A stretch of 64,000 nucleotides of DNA from a virus: the IMG/VR virus record IMGVR_UViG_3300000234_000002, positions 1 through 64,000 of that record. The stretch is one strand, 5' to 3'. The stretch's first letter is position 1; each line of letters opens with the position of its first letter. Below the pieces are notes generated by a model. The model saw only the letters and a list, made by a program, of their open reading frames with translations. It did not search any database and was not told the origin of the DNA. Position numbers and translations under genes: made by a program. Below, piece after piece: positions 49,587-57,824 of the stretch.

Positions 49587-49841
49587 ATGAATAATTTCAT
49601 TTATTTAAAAAGTTTTAAGGCTCAAGATATGCATAAATTGAAGATGTTATACATTTTAAAAGAAAGTTATATAAATTTTTATGATTATGAAGAAAAACTT
49701 ACAATAGGACACCCAGAGGTAAACGTTCCGGATTTGGTAATAAATGCAATAAGTAAATGCAAACTTAAGCAGGGTGAAGTTTGCATTGAAAGAGGACTGA
49801 AAATAAAAAATATATTCATGGTCGGAAATCAGAAATGTTAA
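49587..49841 (+). CDS. Small hypothetical protein, paralogue pair member 1
   Basis: This 84-residue protein has the pattern FKAQDMHKLKMLYILKES... VPDLVINAISKCKLKQGEVCIERGLKI. The same scheme (VPDIVLKFLNKCEYEDGYLTIDKGRI) is present in the 49924-50205 protein, so the two are probably diverged tandem duplicates. The function is unknown. Confidence 0.6.
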   Translation: MNNFIYLKSFKAQDMHKLKMLYILKESYINFYDYEEKLTIGHPEVNVPDLVINAISKCKLKQGEVCIERGLKIKNIFMVGNQKC

Positions 49842-49924
49842 GACGTAATGTCCGTTATGGAGGAAAAGTAGTATTTGAAAGAAATGGCCTAAAAGTCATA
49901 AATAAGGATCGTTTTAAGCACTAA
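49835..49924 (+). CDS. 29-residue basic micro-ORF linking two paralogues
   Basis: The frame MLRRNVRYGGKVVFERNG... KDRFKH fits exactly between the two paralogues. Its ATG overlaps the end of the first by seven bases, and its TAA shares a base with the next ATG (TAATG). The overlaps suggest coupled translation. It is very basic. Confidence 0.5.
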   Translation: MLRRNVRYGGKVVFERNGLKVINKDRFKH

Positions 49925-50205
49925 TGTTTGATTTTTACATAGAAATAAAGAAATTTCAAAAGAAAGAACATGTAGTTCAGTTATTCATTTTGAAAGAAAA
50001 TCGTTATAAATTTGCAATGGAAATCCTATTAAATAGGATTAATAGAAACACCATAAAAATTTCGGTGAACAACCTTGAGAGTCTCGGGTTGGAAGTACCC
50101 GATATAGTTCTGAAATTCTTGAATAAATGTGAATATGAAGACGGATATCTAACAATAGATAAAGGAAGAATTACGATTATTGAACCAGTAGAAAATGTAA
50201 TTTAA
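49924..50205 (+). CDS. Small hypothetical protein, paralogue pair member 2
   Basis: This 93-residue protein (MFDFYIEIKKFQKKEHVVQLFILKEN...) shares the strand-helix order and the VPDIV..FLNKCEYEDGYLTIDKGRI ending with the 49587-49841 product. It is coupled to the micro-ORF by TAATG. The function is unknown. Confidence 0.6.
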   Translation: MFDFYIEIKKFQKKEHVVQLFILKENRYKFAMEILLNRINRNTIKISVNNLESLGLEVPDIVLKFLNKCEYEDGYLTIDKGRITIIEPVENVI

Positions 50206-50208
50206 AAA

Positions 50209-50451
50209 ATGAAAAATCTCGAAAAAGCGCTATCCGGGACACATGAAATAAGAATCATAGTTAACGCTGATGAATTTGAAGACCTTATGGATTGGAATAA
50301 AGTTATTGCAGAATTGCGTAAGAATAAAACATGTGTGTATATTTCGATGTATCCAGTACAACCACATACTTCAAATTATGAAATGACGTTCCCTGAAAAC
50401 GGAGCTTTGGGTACAGAAACGATTGAGTTGAAAACTGAGAAAATATTTTAA
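50209..50451 (+). CDS. Small hypothetical protein
   Basis: This 80-residue protein (MKNLEKALSGTHEIRIIVNADEFEDLMDWNKVI...) looks alpha/beta, with CVYISMYPVQPHTSNYEMTF near the end. It starts three bases below the previous stop and closes the plus-strand row. Its last four bases overlap the end of the convergent ligase gene. The family is unknown. Confidence 0.6.
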   Translation: MKNLEKALSGTHEIRIIVNADEFEDLMDWNKVIAELRKNKTCVYISMYPVQPHTSNYEMTFPENGALGTETIELKTEKIF

Positions 50452-51062
50452 TTCTGAGCCCAATAAACGATCTTCATCCAGTCGGGGTGCTCGTGACACT
50501 TTTTGCAGTGATCTCTTCTGACTGAATACTTTTTCTTCAAAACAACGCCATGAATGAATCCGGAGCGGGTTCCGGCATCTTTGTGAACTGTTGCAATACC
50601 GCGAATCATTCTTTCATTTTCAATATTTGCATCAAATTTTTCGACGATGGAAATTGAACTTGTGTTGAGGTTCAAATCCTCAAGGATGTTTCTTCTTTCA
50701 TTATAATTCTTTTTTGAAGTCATATTAAAATTCATTGAAACAACGTCCCAAAAAGTCAGTTTGCAAATAACTGATTTATTATGCCTCCAGCTTCCTCTCT
50801 TGGATGGAGTCCAGATTTCTCCGTCAAGAATTGTTCCATTAGGAATATTTGAACTCTTGAGCTCTTCGGTCAAATTATCAGTAATTTCCATTGAAACCTT
50901 GTCTCGCGTATAAAATTCGAATTTATTATTCATTTTATAAAGAAGAATACGGAAGCCGTCATACTTTGGCTCCATCACATAACCCGACAAGTCAATAGAC
51001 CCAAAAATGTCGTCGTTAACTCTGACGGGCTTTTGTGGATACATCCACCAATAGGGCTTCAT
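50448..51062 (-). CDS. Minimal ATP-dependent DNA/RNA ligase (adenylation domain only)
   Basis: This 204-residue protein carries the nucleotidyltransferase motifs in order: I, EPKYDGFR (31-38, Lys33 the adenylated residue); III/IIIa, LDGEIW (79-84) and KLTFWDVV; IV, GVVLKK (172-177); V, DWMKIVYW (194-201). There is no room for an OB-fold, so it is an adenylation domain alone, shorter than classical ligases. A CKKCHEHP segment lies just before motif V. It may seal nicks, cap ends or work with a separate OB protein. Confidence 0.82.
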   Translation of the reverse strand: MKPYWWMYPQKPVRVNDDIFGSIDLSGYVMEPKYDGFRILLYKMNNKFEFYTRDKVSMEITDNLTEELKSSNIPNGTILDGEIWTPSKRGSWRHNKSVICKLTFWDVVSMNFNMTSKKNYNERRNILEDLNLNTSSISIVEKFDANIENERMIRGIATVHKDAGTRSGFIHGVVLKKKYSVRRDHCKKCHEHPDWMKIVYWAQN

Positions 51063-51091
51063 GAAAACAGTTAAAAAGATTAAAACTAAAT

Positions 51092-51313
51092 TTACAAACT
51101 TTTGTGAGAGATTGATATAACAGAATTCCCAATGTTAAAAGTATGAATTTTGCGAATAACAGCCCCTGGAATATTATCAATTACTTTCCCGTCAATATCT
51201 TTAATATGAGAAAAATGTCTTTCTGTCATAGTGGCTGGCTTATATCTAATACCGTTATGTAGAATATAAAGTTCTTCTTTTTCAAGATTTATCGATAGAA
51301 TTAAATTCAACAC
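51092..51313 (-). CDS. Small hypothetical protein (GTG start)
   Basis: This 73-residue frame (LNLILSINLEKEELYILHNGIRYKPATMTERHF...) starts at GTG 51313, seven bases below the stop of the LRV-repeat gene. It is beta-rich by pattern. No ATG is available in frame at the beginning, so the start is uncertain. It is probably coupled to the upstream gene. Confidence 0.5.
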   Translation of the reverse strand: MLNLILSINLEKEELYILHNGIRYKPATMTERHFSHIKDIDGKVIDNIPGAVIRKIHTFNIGNSVISISHKSL

Positions 51314-51320
51314 ATCAAAA

Positions 51321-53030
51321 TTACATTGCTAAATATTTATCCCAAACACTTTCTTTGGAATCAACGATCCTGTATTCAGAATTTGAAAGAATACTTGCAA
51401 CAGTTCTCGATTTCTTGTTTTTTATGGCATCAGATCGAACGTAGTTACTTTTATCTTTTTCTAAAATGTCTAATACCTCAACAGGGGTATTCGGATTTTG
51501 AGCCAATTGCAGACGAACGGAAGGTTCAGGATCTTTTGCTAATTTTTTGGATATCTCCAAAGGAAGATTTGGATTACTAGCTAAATTACCTCTAATTCCC
51601 TCATCAGAACTGTTGGCGAAATCAGAAAGAATGTGAGGTGGGGTGTTGGGATTGGAAACAACATTTTGGATAACAATAAAATTCGTTTCTTTAGACATTT
51701 CTTCAAGTAAATGAGGAGGAGCGCTCGGGTTTTTTGAAACGAGGAAATGACTTATCGAGTCCTTATCATTTGCTAATTCTTCAAGAATGAATTGAGGAGA
51801 ATTAGGATTCTCAGCTAAACTTTCGGAAAACTTTCCAGTTCCATATAAGTCAACAAGAACTTCATGAGGAGTGTTAGGATTTACTGAAGCGGCTTTTACG
51901 ACTTCAATTTTGGGATCTTTAGCAAGAATTTCAAGAATATCTGAAGGAGTGTTGTGATTATACGCGACGTTCATACGAATGACATCTTTAGAATTTTTCG
52001 ATAAAATAGAAAGAACATTAGGTGGTGTTTTTCGGTTGTTTGAAATTGCTTCGTTAACCTTATAAATGTCAAGACCAACAAGCTTTTCGAAAATATGTGG
52101 TGGAGTGTTGTGATTATAAGCAATTTTCAGAATAACATCAGGATCTTCATCATCACTCAACAACTCGAGCATATAAGGCGTTATATGCTTGCTGCGAAAG
52201 ATTACGGATTTTATTTTTTCATTGTCATTCTTAACAAGGTCTTCTTGTTCTTTTTGACTTATTGACTCTCCGGAACCAAACTTCGCAAGTGCACTCTTTG
52301 GGGCGTCTTTAGCTTTTTGATCGCAAATCGTGTCTATTTTAGAAAAACTTTCTCCTAAATATTTTGATATCGTAGATTTAGATATTTGATCATCAAGTGA
52401 ACTCCAAAATATTTTTTCTTTAGTGTTGTTATCAATATCTCTCTGATAGGATATAGCGATTTTATAAAGTGGATCCGAGATATCAGATTTTTTGTTTAGT
52501 ATGAAAAAGAAAACAGTATTATCGAGCTGATATTGCTCATAATAAGATTTTCCTTTCATCGTTACACACCATTTTGAGCCTTTTCCATGAAATACTGAAG
52601 CCGCTTTGTTTTTAATCCACAAAACCTCAAAATCATCGTTTTCAAATAATTTTTCGGAATCCGGTACCTCTTCTAACTTATAACGCTTATCAGCTTTATC
52701 CTTCTTTAAACTTTTCTGTTCTTTTAATTCAAGAAGCTTATCTCTAAGTTCCGTGAATTCGTTAACTTTATACTGATAAATATCGCGTTTGTCGAGTTTT
52801 GGACTGAACTTTTCAAAAAGTTCAACAACATCAGCAATTTCTTCCGATAAAGCTTGGTTTGAATCAAGAATCTTGAGTTCCCATTCAAGGTATTTACTTC
52901 TACCCCTAGATGGATCCCTTTCGCTGAAATACTCGATTTCCTCTTCATAATGAGGAAATCGAGCTAATGCATCTTTCTTAGATAACGCCGCTGTTTTTAT
53001 AATCAAACTAGCAATACGACTAAAATCCAT
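51321..53030 (-). CDS. LRV-repeat protein with 'KWC' N-terminal domain, paralogue 2
   Basis: This 569-residue paralogue of the 24059-25852 product has the same start type (MDFSRIASLIIKTAALSKKDAL), the same KYLEWELKIL helix and GKGSKWCVTMKG core (about residues 150-162), and tandem variant-leucine-rich units at about 270-530 (NPNTPPHILSDFANSSDEGI, NPNTPVEVLDILEKDKSNYV). It ends with the same VASI... VWDKYL pattern. The N-terminal domains are close in sequence while the repeats have diverged, as expected if the solenoid binds different partners. The function is unknown. Confidence 0.8.
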   Translation of the reverse strand: MDFSRIASLIIKTAALSKKDALARFPHYEEEIEYFSERDPSRGRSKYLEWELKILDSNQALSEEIADVVELFEKFSPKLDKRDIYQYKVNEFTELRDKLLELKEQKSLKKDKADKRYKLEEVPDSEKLFENDDFEVLWIKNKAASVFHGKGSKWCVTMKGKSYYEQYQLDNTVFFFILNKKSDISDPLYKIAISYQRDIDNNTKEKIFWSSLDDQISKSTISKYLGESFSKIDTICDQKAKDAPKSALAKFGSGESISQKEQEDLVKNDNEKIKSVIFRSKHITPYMLELLSDDEDPDVILKIAYNHNTPPHIFEKLVGLDIYKVNEAISNNRKTPPNVLSILSKNSKDVIRMNVAYNHNTPSDILEILAKDPKIEVVKAASVNPNTPHEVLVDLYGTGKFSESLAENPNSPQFILEELANDKDSISHFLVSKNPSAPPHLLEEMSKETNFIVIQNVVSNPNTPPHILSDFANSSDEGIRGNLASNPNLPLEISKKLAKDPEPSVRLQLAQNPNTPVEVLDILEKDKSNYVRSDAIKNKKSRTVASILSNSEYRIVDSKESVWDKYLAM

Positions 53031-53053
53031 ATGTAAAAATACAGAAAAAAGAC

Positions 53054-54586
53054 TTAAGAAGATCTCAGAATAAAATCAGGAAGATTGCTCTGTCCCATGG
53101 AGTGTTCATACCTCACAGAAGGAGAAGCATGATTGAATGGAATATTAAGTTTTAGTCTAACATCACTTTCAACCCAATTACGAAGTTCAACTATCTGCTC
53201 AGATGATAAATGATCGGTAAAGGTATAAGACTTATATCCACCATTAGGATCACCTTTATAATATTCAGATACTTCCGTAAAATCAACATCATAAGCGTGA
53301 AGCCTGTCACCAGTTCTTGGGCTCGTGTAAGTCCAAACGTTATCAAATTCTTGATTCTTATAAGCTTCATCATAATAAGGGGTTCCGGGATAAGTGGTGA
53401 TCACGGTGCAATCAAAATCCGCAGGCTTTGACTTTATAAGCCAATCATGAACAGCACGAATAGAGTTTTCACTCTCTCCAGCATGACCTATACTCATCAA
53501 CGCTTTCACCTTTAAATCATATTTATTGGCTATATCCATAACATTATCGTTGTCTTCTACGGTTGCCCTCTTCTGTATGTTAGTCAGGATTCTGGGGTCT
53601 GCAGCTTCGAATCCGCAAAGAAGCCACCTGAAGCCAGCACGATACATCGAAGATGCCTGTTCTTCGTTAAATAACTCGGACTTAATGAAGCCTCTTAGAC
53701 TAAAATCCACACCGAGTTCCGATTGCAAATCGGAAATTTTATTCATGAGGTCAACAAGACCTTTATTCACGTTGAGTTCATCATCATAAAACATGAAACC
53801 AGTATGACCATAAGTCTCGTGAAGGAATTTGATTTCTTTAATAATGCTTTCCGAGCTTCTAGTTCTTATCATTCGGAGGCTTTTTGAATTTCTCCCACCA
53901 CAATAAGCACAAGCAAAAGGACAACCGAGCTGAGCAATAAGACTCGTCGACGGCTTCCCATCGATCATATATTTATAGCTTTTAGCATCAACAAGGTGTC
54001 TGGCCGGATAAGGGCTAGCTTCATATACTTCATCATCCATGAAGTATTCACCTTTATGATCGTCAGCATCTATCAACTTAGGGGAGTCAGGTCTTAAAGC
54101 AGTAAATATTGAATATTCTCCGTCACCAGAAACTAAGACATCAACTAAATTTTGAAGTTTATCGAAAGCCCTGTGGGCTCTATCGGCTCTTTTTTGTTTG
54201 ACCTCCATCTTTCTAGCTGAATCCACTAGAGTAATGTGAGGTCCGCCAAGAATGATTTTCAAATCAGGTCTAACACTTCGAATTCTTTCGATAATGAGCT
54301 TTACAGCTGGGAGCTGAGGAGTCGTGGTGGTTATTCCGATTGCTATATCATTACAATCTTTAGTATAAGATTCCACAACGTCCAAATAATTACTAATTCC
54401 GCTCGTATCTATGACGTTTACTTTATAACCAGCGCTTTCTAACGAAGACGCGACTTTGAGAACACCGAGACTCATAAAAACTCTTTCGTCGAGTAGAAAT
54501 AAAGAAGGAGGAATCAATAAAGAAACACTTTTACCCTTACCACTGTCGATTTTAATTTTACTGGAAAGAATTGGAAGAGTTAACAT
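53054..54586 (-). CDS. B12-binding-type radical SAM enzyme
   Basis: This is a 510-residue protein from ATG 54586, which overlaps the upstream stop (TGATG). Residues about 20-160 resemble a cobalamin-binding Rossmann-type domain (LGVLKVASSLESAGYKVNVIDTSG, IAIGITTTTPQL, LKIILGGPH). The radical SAM core follows, with the cluster ligands in GCPFACAYCGG (Cys222, Cys226, Cys229) and the later strands GFMFYDDELNVNK and RWLLCGFEAADPRIL. B12-type radical SAM enzymes methylate or rearrange unreactive carbons, often in glycan or antibiotic pathways. It sits in the glycosyltransferase cluster and shares coupled translation, so sugar or protein modification is the likely job. Confidence 0.85.
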   Translation of the reverse strand: MLTLPILSSKIKIDSGKGKSVSLLIPPSLFLLDERVFMSLGVLKVASSLESAGYKVNVIDTSGISNYLDVVESYTKDCNDIAIGITTTTPQLPAVKLIIERIRSVRPDLKIILGGPHITLVDSARKMEVKQKRADRAHRAFDKLQNLVDVLVSGDGEYSIFTALRPDSPKLIDADDHKGEYFMDDEVYEASPYPARHLVDAKSYKYMIDGKPSTSLIAQLGCPFACAYCGGRNSKSLRMIRTRSSESIIKEIKFLHETYGHTGFMFYDDELNVNKGLVDLMNKISDLQSELGVDFSLRGFIKSELFNEEQASSMYRAGFRWLLCGFEAADPRILTNIQKRATVEDNDNVMDIANKYDLKVKALMSIGHAGESENSIRAVHDWLIKSKPADFDCTVITTYPGTPYYDEAYKNQEFDNVWTYTSPRTGDRLHAYDVDFTEVSEYYKGDPNGGYKSYTFTDHLSSEQIVELRNWVESDVRLKLNIPFNHASPSVRYEHSMGQSNLPDFILRSS

Positions 54587-55725
54587 CAGGCCCAACCTCT
54601 TTCTTTTTTAGCGTCAAGTACAATCTTTTCTAAATCAGAGGATATTTTTTCCCAAGTATACTGTTTACTGAGTTCCATACCTAAATTTGAATATTTGTCT
54701 CTAGTTTCTTTATTTTTGAGAGTTTCAATTATCATATCAGAGTAGATTTTTTCTTTACCACCGAATGGTGTCTCTATCATCTGAACACTACCGCCATATA
54801 ATTCCCCTAAGGCATCTTGGTTCGTTATAATAGGGACAGTTCCAGAAGCACATGCTTCCATGATAGAAACTGAAAAACCCTCGGTATAAGACATCGTTTC
54901 ACAAGGGTAAGCAAGAACTTCTGCTTTATTAAATTCTTCACGTATTCTGTTGCGACTAACAGAATCGTGCAGATGAACGTTCATTTTTGCATTTTTCTTA
55001 AAACGTTTGAAACACTCTATTATATATTTTGCTCTGTTTGAAGATTCGGCATAGGTATAATGGTAACCAGGATTGACGTCTACGAAATGATCAAGCCAGT
55101 TTTTTATTTTGTAAAAAATATGAAGTTCTGCGTGGGGAACAGCTTCAATAACATTTGGCCATATAGAAAGTAAATTGTGAAGACCTCTGTCAGGAGAGGA
55201 AGCCCAAATCACTCTTCCAGGAATTTTGTTGCTCGTGTCATAAGAAGAAGGATCACAGCCGTTATGGAGAACTCTCCATTTATTGAAATGAGGAGTTAAA
55301 ACACCGACATTTTGTCGATGTGATTCAGAAGGACTAGTCCATATATCAACAAAATCATCATAATCAGGAAGACAATGTTCAAAAGAATTTATTTGGAGAT
55401 TACAAAGCCTTATTATTTTCCAACTTATGAATCTAAGATAATTCGGTTCATTCCATGAAATTGCGAAATCATAGTTATTGCTAGTGTTAACCTGATCTTG
55501 TATGTGTTCAAGAGGAATTATATGAATACCATTCCATTCCATAGGACCATGAGTTGTATCCATGAAAATGGATATATCATGACCCCTAGATTGGAGTACT
55601 CTTGCTATTGATATAAAAGAATATTCAGAACCGGTGAGACCTCTTGGGTTCGAATAAATATCTTCTGAAAAATTAAATTTATATCCAGCGGTACACCAAG
55701 GACTGTAAATAAATGCAGCTTTCAT
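54586..55725 (-). CDS. GT-B glycosyltransferase (group 1), paralogue 1
   Basis: This is a 379-residue GT4-like protein. The N-terminal domain starts MKAAFIYSPWCTAGYKF and contains GLTGSEYSFISIARVLQSRGHDISIFM. The C-terminal domain has WASSPDRGLHNLLSIWP, AELHIFY, and the acid motif EGFSVSIMEACASGTVPII that binds the sugar nucleotide. It is cytoplasmic. Translation is coupled to both neighbours by overlaps. It is close to the 55722-56864 product in motif and length. The acceptor is unknown; the fibre encoded upstream is my candidate. Confidence 0.85.
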   Translation of the reverse strand: MKAAFIYSPWCTAGYKFNFSEDIYSNPRGLTGSEYSFISIARVLQSRGHDISIFMDTTHGPMEWNGIHIIPLEHIQDQVNTSNNYDFAISWNEPNYLRFISWKIIRLCNLQINSFEHCLPDYDDFVDIWTSPSESHRQNVGVLTPHFNKWRVLHNGCDPSSYDTSNKIPGRVIWASSPDRGLHNLLSIWPNVIEAVPHAELHIFYKIKNWLDHFVDVNPGYHYTYAESSNRAKYIIECFKRFKKNAKMNVHLHDSVSRNRIREEFNKAEVLAYPCETMSYTEGFSVSIMEACASGTVPIITNQDALGELYGGSVQMIETPFGGKEKIYSDMIIETLKNKETRDKYSNLGMELSKQYTWEKISSDLEKIVLDAKKERGWA

Positions 55726-56864
55726 ATATAACTCGGTAGTCCTTCTTTTCCGCGAGTCAAAATTGTCTGTTCAAGTCTATCAGTTAGAATAGACCACTCG
55801 AATTTTTCGGAATGTTTGCGACACGAATCTGACATATGAGATTTTAAAGATTCACTATTTAATGCATGTAAAAGTTTTTCGGTATACTGAGATTTCTTTC
55901 CTTCATAAGGCGGCTCGACAAATAATGAAACGGGAGACCAAAGCTCTTTGAAGCAATCGTCAGCGCATATGACCGGAACAGTCCCGGAAGCGCAAGCCTC
56001 AAGTATAGAAACACCAAAAGTTTCAGTGTAATGAACTGCATCTAAAGGATAAGCCATAATCTCTGATGTAGAAATTTCTTCACGAATTCTGTTTCTACTA
56101 ACAGATCCATGAGGAAAAATATTATAACCGGAAGACATTCTCTTCATTGCCTCTTTTGAATATAATGAACGCATACCGAGTTCAGTGTTCATAACACCTC
56201 TTTCGGTCTTATTATTGAAGTCTATGGCGTTACAAAAAGCATCAAGGCCACTGAAATCATAAAAAATATGAAGGCTTGCATCAGGTACTTCAGAAATTAT
56301 TCTAGGCCAAATTTCCAAAAGCCTATGTAAACCTCTATCATGAGAGGAAGCCCAAACAACTTTGTTTTTTACTTTTTTCGATGGTTTAAAATCTTTTAAA
56401 TCAACGCCATTATAACATATCTTAATTTTTTCTTTTGGAAATGAGGTATACCTCATTAAATAATCGGCGTGGGAATAAGAAAGTGGAGTTAAAATATCCA
56501 CATAGTCTTCCCATCCAACAGGGCAGCTGAAAAAGTCAGAAACTTGCTGGTTGAAAATCTTTAAAACATCATTATTAGCAAGCGCCAACGGACGAGGATC
56601 CATCCACGACAAAAGAGCGCCCCAGTCTTGCTTACAGTAAATGTCTTCCCATTCTTTATAAGGACAAAGTGTCACACCATAAGTATTCCCGGCGTGAGGG
56701 AACCTCGAAAATAATGTTACTTCATGTCCTTTCTTAGCTAAATTTATTGCGTAAGAAAAACATGATATTTCGGATCCAGTCATACCACGACTTGAATCCC
56801 AAAGATTATTTGGGTCGAAGTCATGTCTTACGCAGAAATCAGGATAGAAAAAACCTATTCTCAC
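55722..56864 (-). CDS. GT-B glycosyltransferase (group 1), paralogue 2
   Basis: This 380-residue protein has a GTG start overlapping the epimerase stop (GTGA). It carries GMTGSEISCFSYAINLAKKGHEVTLF, WASSHDRGLHRLLEIWPRI, ASLHIFYDF, and ETFGVSILEACASGTVPVI with the conserved Glu. It shares these blocks in the same order with the neighbouring GT and with the C-terminal domain of the large GT, so the three arose by duplication. The donor may be UDP-xylose, made by the adjacent enzyme; this is inferred. Confidence 0.85.
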   Translation of the reverse strand: MRIGFFYPDFCVRHDFDPNNLWDSSRGMTGSEISCFSYAINLAKKGHEVTLFSRFPHAGNTYGVTLCPYKEWEDIYCKQDWGALLSWMDPRPLALANNDVLKIFNQQVSDFFSCPVGWEDYVDILTPLSYSHADYLMRYTSFPKEKIKICYNGVDLKDFKPSKKVKNKVVWASSHDRGLHRLLEIWPRIISEVPDASLHIFYDFSGLDAFCNAIDFNNKTERGVMNTELGMRSLYSKEAMKRMSSGYNIFPHGSVSRNRIREEISTSEIMAYPLDAVHYTETFGVSILEACASGTVPVICADDCFKELWSPVSLFVEPPYEGKKSQYTEKLLHALNSESLKSHMSDSCRKHSEKFEWSILTDRLEQTILTRGKEGLPSYI

Positions 56865-57820
56865 GTTTTATTCCTGCTCTCAAAAGCTTTGAGGCTAAAC
56901 CAATCAAGAGTTTGTCTCATACCCTCTTCGTATGAAACTTGAGGGGACCATCCAATAAGTTCATTTATGAGACTAACATTTGGACACCTTTGTTTAGGGT
57001 CGTCTTGAAGTGGTTTCAGATTCAGTATCTTGCTCTTGTTACCATAAAATTCATTTATATATTTGGCTATATCTAAAACAGTTCTTTCATCGGGATTTCC
57101 GATGTTTACTGCTTCTACAGGCTTTACCTTATCAGAGTTCATCAAACCATGAAGAGCCCTAACAGTATCTGATACATAACAAACACTTCTTGTCTGAAGT
57201 CCGTCACCATAAACAGTCATATCGTTACCATGAATAGCCTGCATGGTGAAATTTGGTATCATTCTACCATCTTCCATGTCCATCTTCGGTCCATAAGTAT
57301 TGAACAGACGAGCTATTCTTATGTCTGTTTTGTGAATATCATGATAACACCAAGCTAAAGATTCAGCAGCTCTTTTACCCTCGTCATAACAACTTCTAGG
57401 ACCTAGAGTATTGACTCTACCGTGATATGATTCTTTTTGAGGATGGACTTCAGGGTCACCATAAACTTCAGAAGTTGAAGTAATTAAAACTCTCGACCCA
57501 TTTATCGAAGCATAGTCAAAAACATTCTGAGATCCAATAAAAGCAGTTTCCATAGTATAAATCGGGTCTTTTTGATAATGAACAGGACTCGCAGGACAAG
57601 CGAGATGGTATATTTGATCAAATTTAACAGAAAGATTTAGTTCTCCTGAAAATCTAATATCTCGATTAAAAAACCGGATGTCGCGAATAACATCATCAAG
57701 ATTCTTTATGGAAGAACAGTATGAGTTATCAATTACATAAACAGTATCTCCATTCTCTACAAGGTGCTTAACTAAATGAGACCCAACAAAACCAGAACCG
57801 CCTGTTACCAGTATTTTCAT
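56861..57820 (-). CDS. UDP-glucuronate decarboxylase (UDP-xylose synthase)-like NAD-dependent SDR
   Basis: This 319-residue extended SDR enzyme has the Rossmann motif GGSGFVG (7-13), HLACPASPVHYQKDP (72-86), TSTSEVYGDPEVHPQ (114-128) with the active-site Ser/Glu, and the catalytic pair CYDEGK (Tyr145, Lys149), then RIARLFNTYGPKM and GDGLQTRSVCYVSD. The HLACPASP and SEVYGDPEVHPQ blocks are hallmarks of UDP-xylose synthases. It would convert UDP-glucuronate to UDP-xylose for the adjacent transferases. Length is normal. Related UDP-glucose epimerase activity is less likely. Confidence 0.88.
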   Translation of the reverse strand: MKILVTGGSGFVGSHLVKHLVENGDTVYVIDNSYCSSIKNLDDVIRDIRFFNRDIRFSGELNLSVKFDQIYHLACPASPVHYQKDPIYTMETAFIGSQNVFDYASINGSRVLITSTSEVYGDPEVHPQKESYHGRVNTLGPRSCYDEGKRAAESLAWCYHDIHKTDIRIARLFNTYGPKMDMEDGRMIPNFTMQAIHGNDMTVYGDGLQTRSVCYVSDTVRALHGLMNSDKVKPVEAVNIGNPDERTVLDIAKYINEFYGNKSKILNLKPLQDDPKQRCPNVSLINELIGWSPQVSYEEGMRQTLDWFSLKAFESRNKT

Positions 57821-57824
57821 GTTC

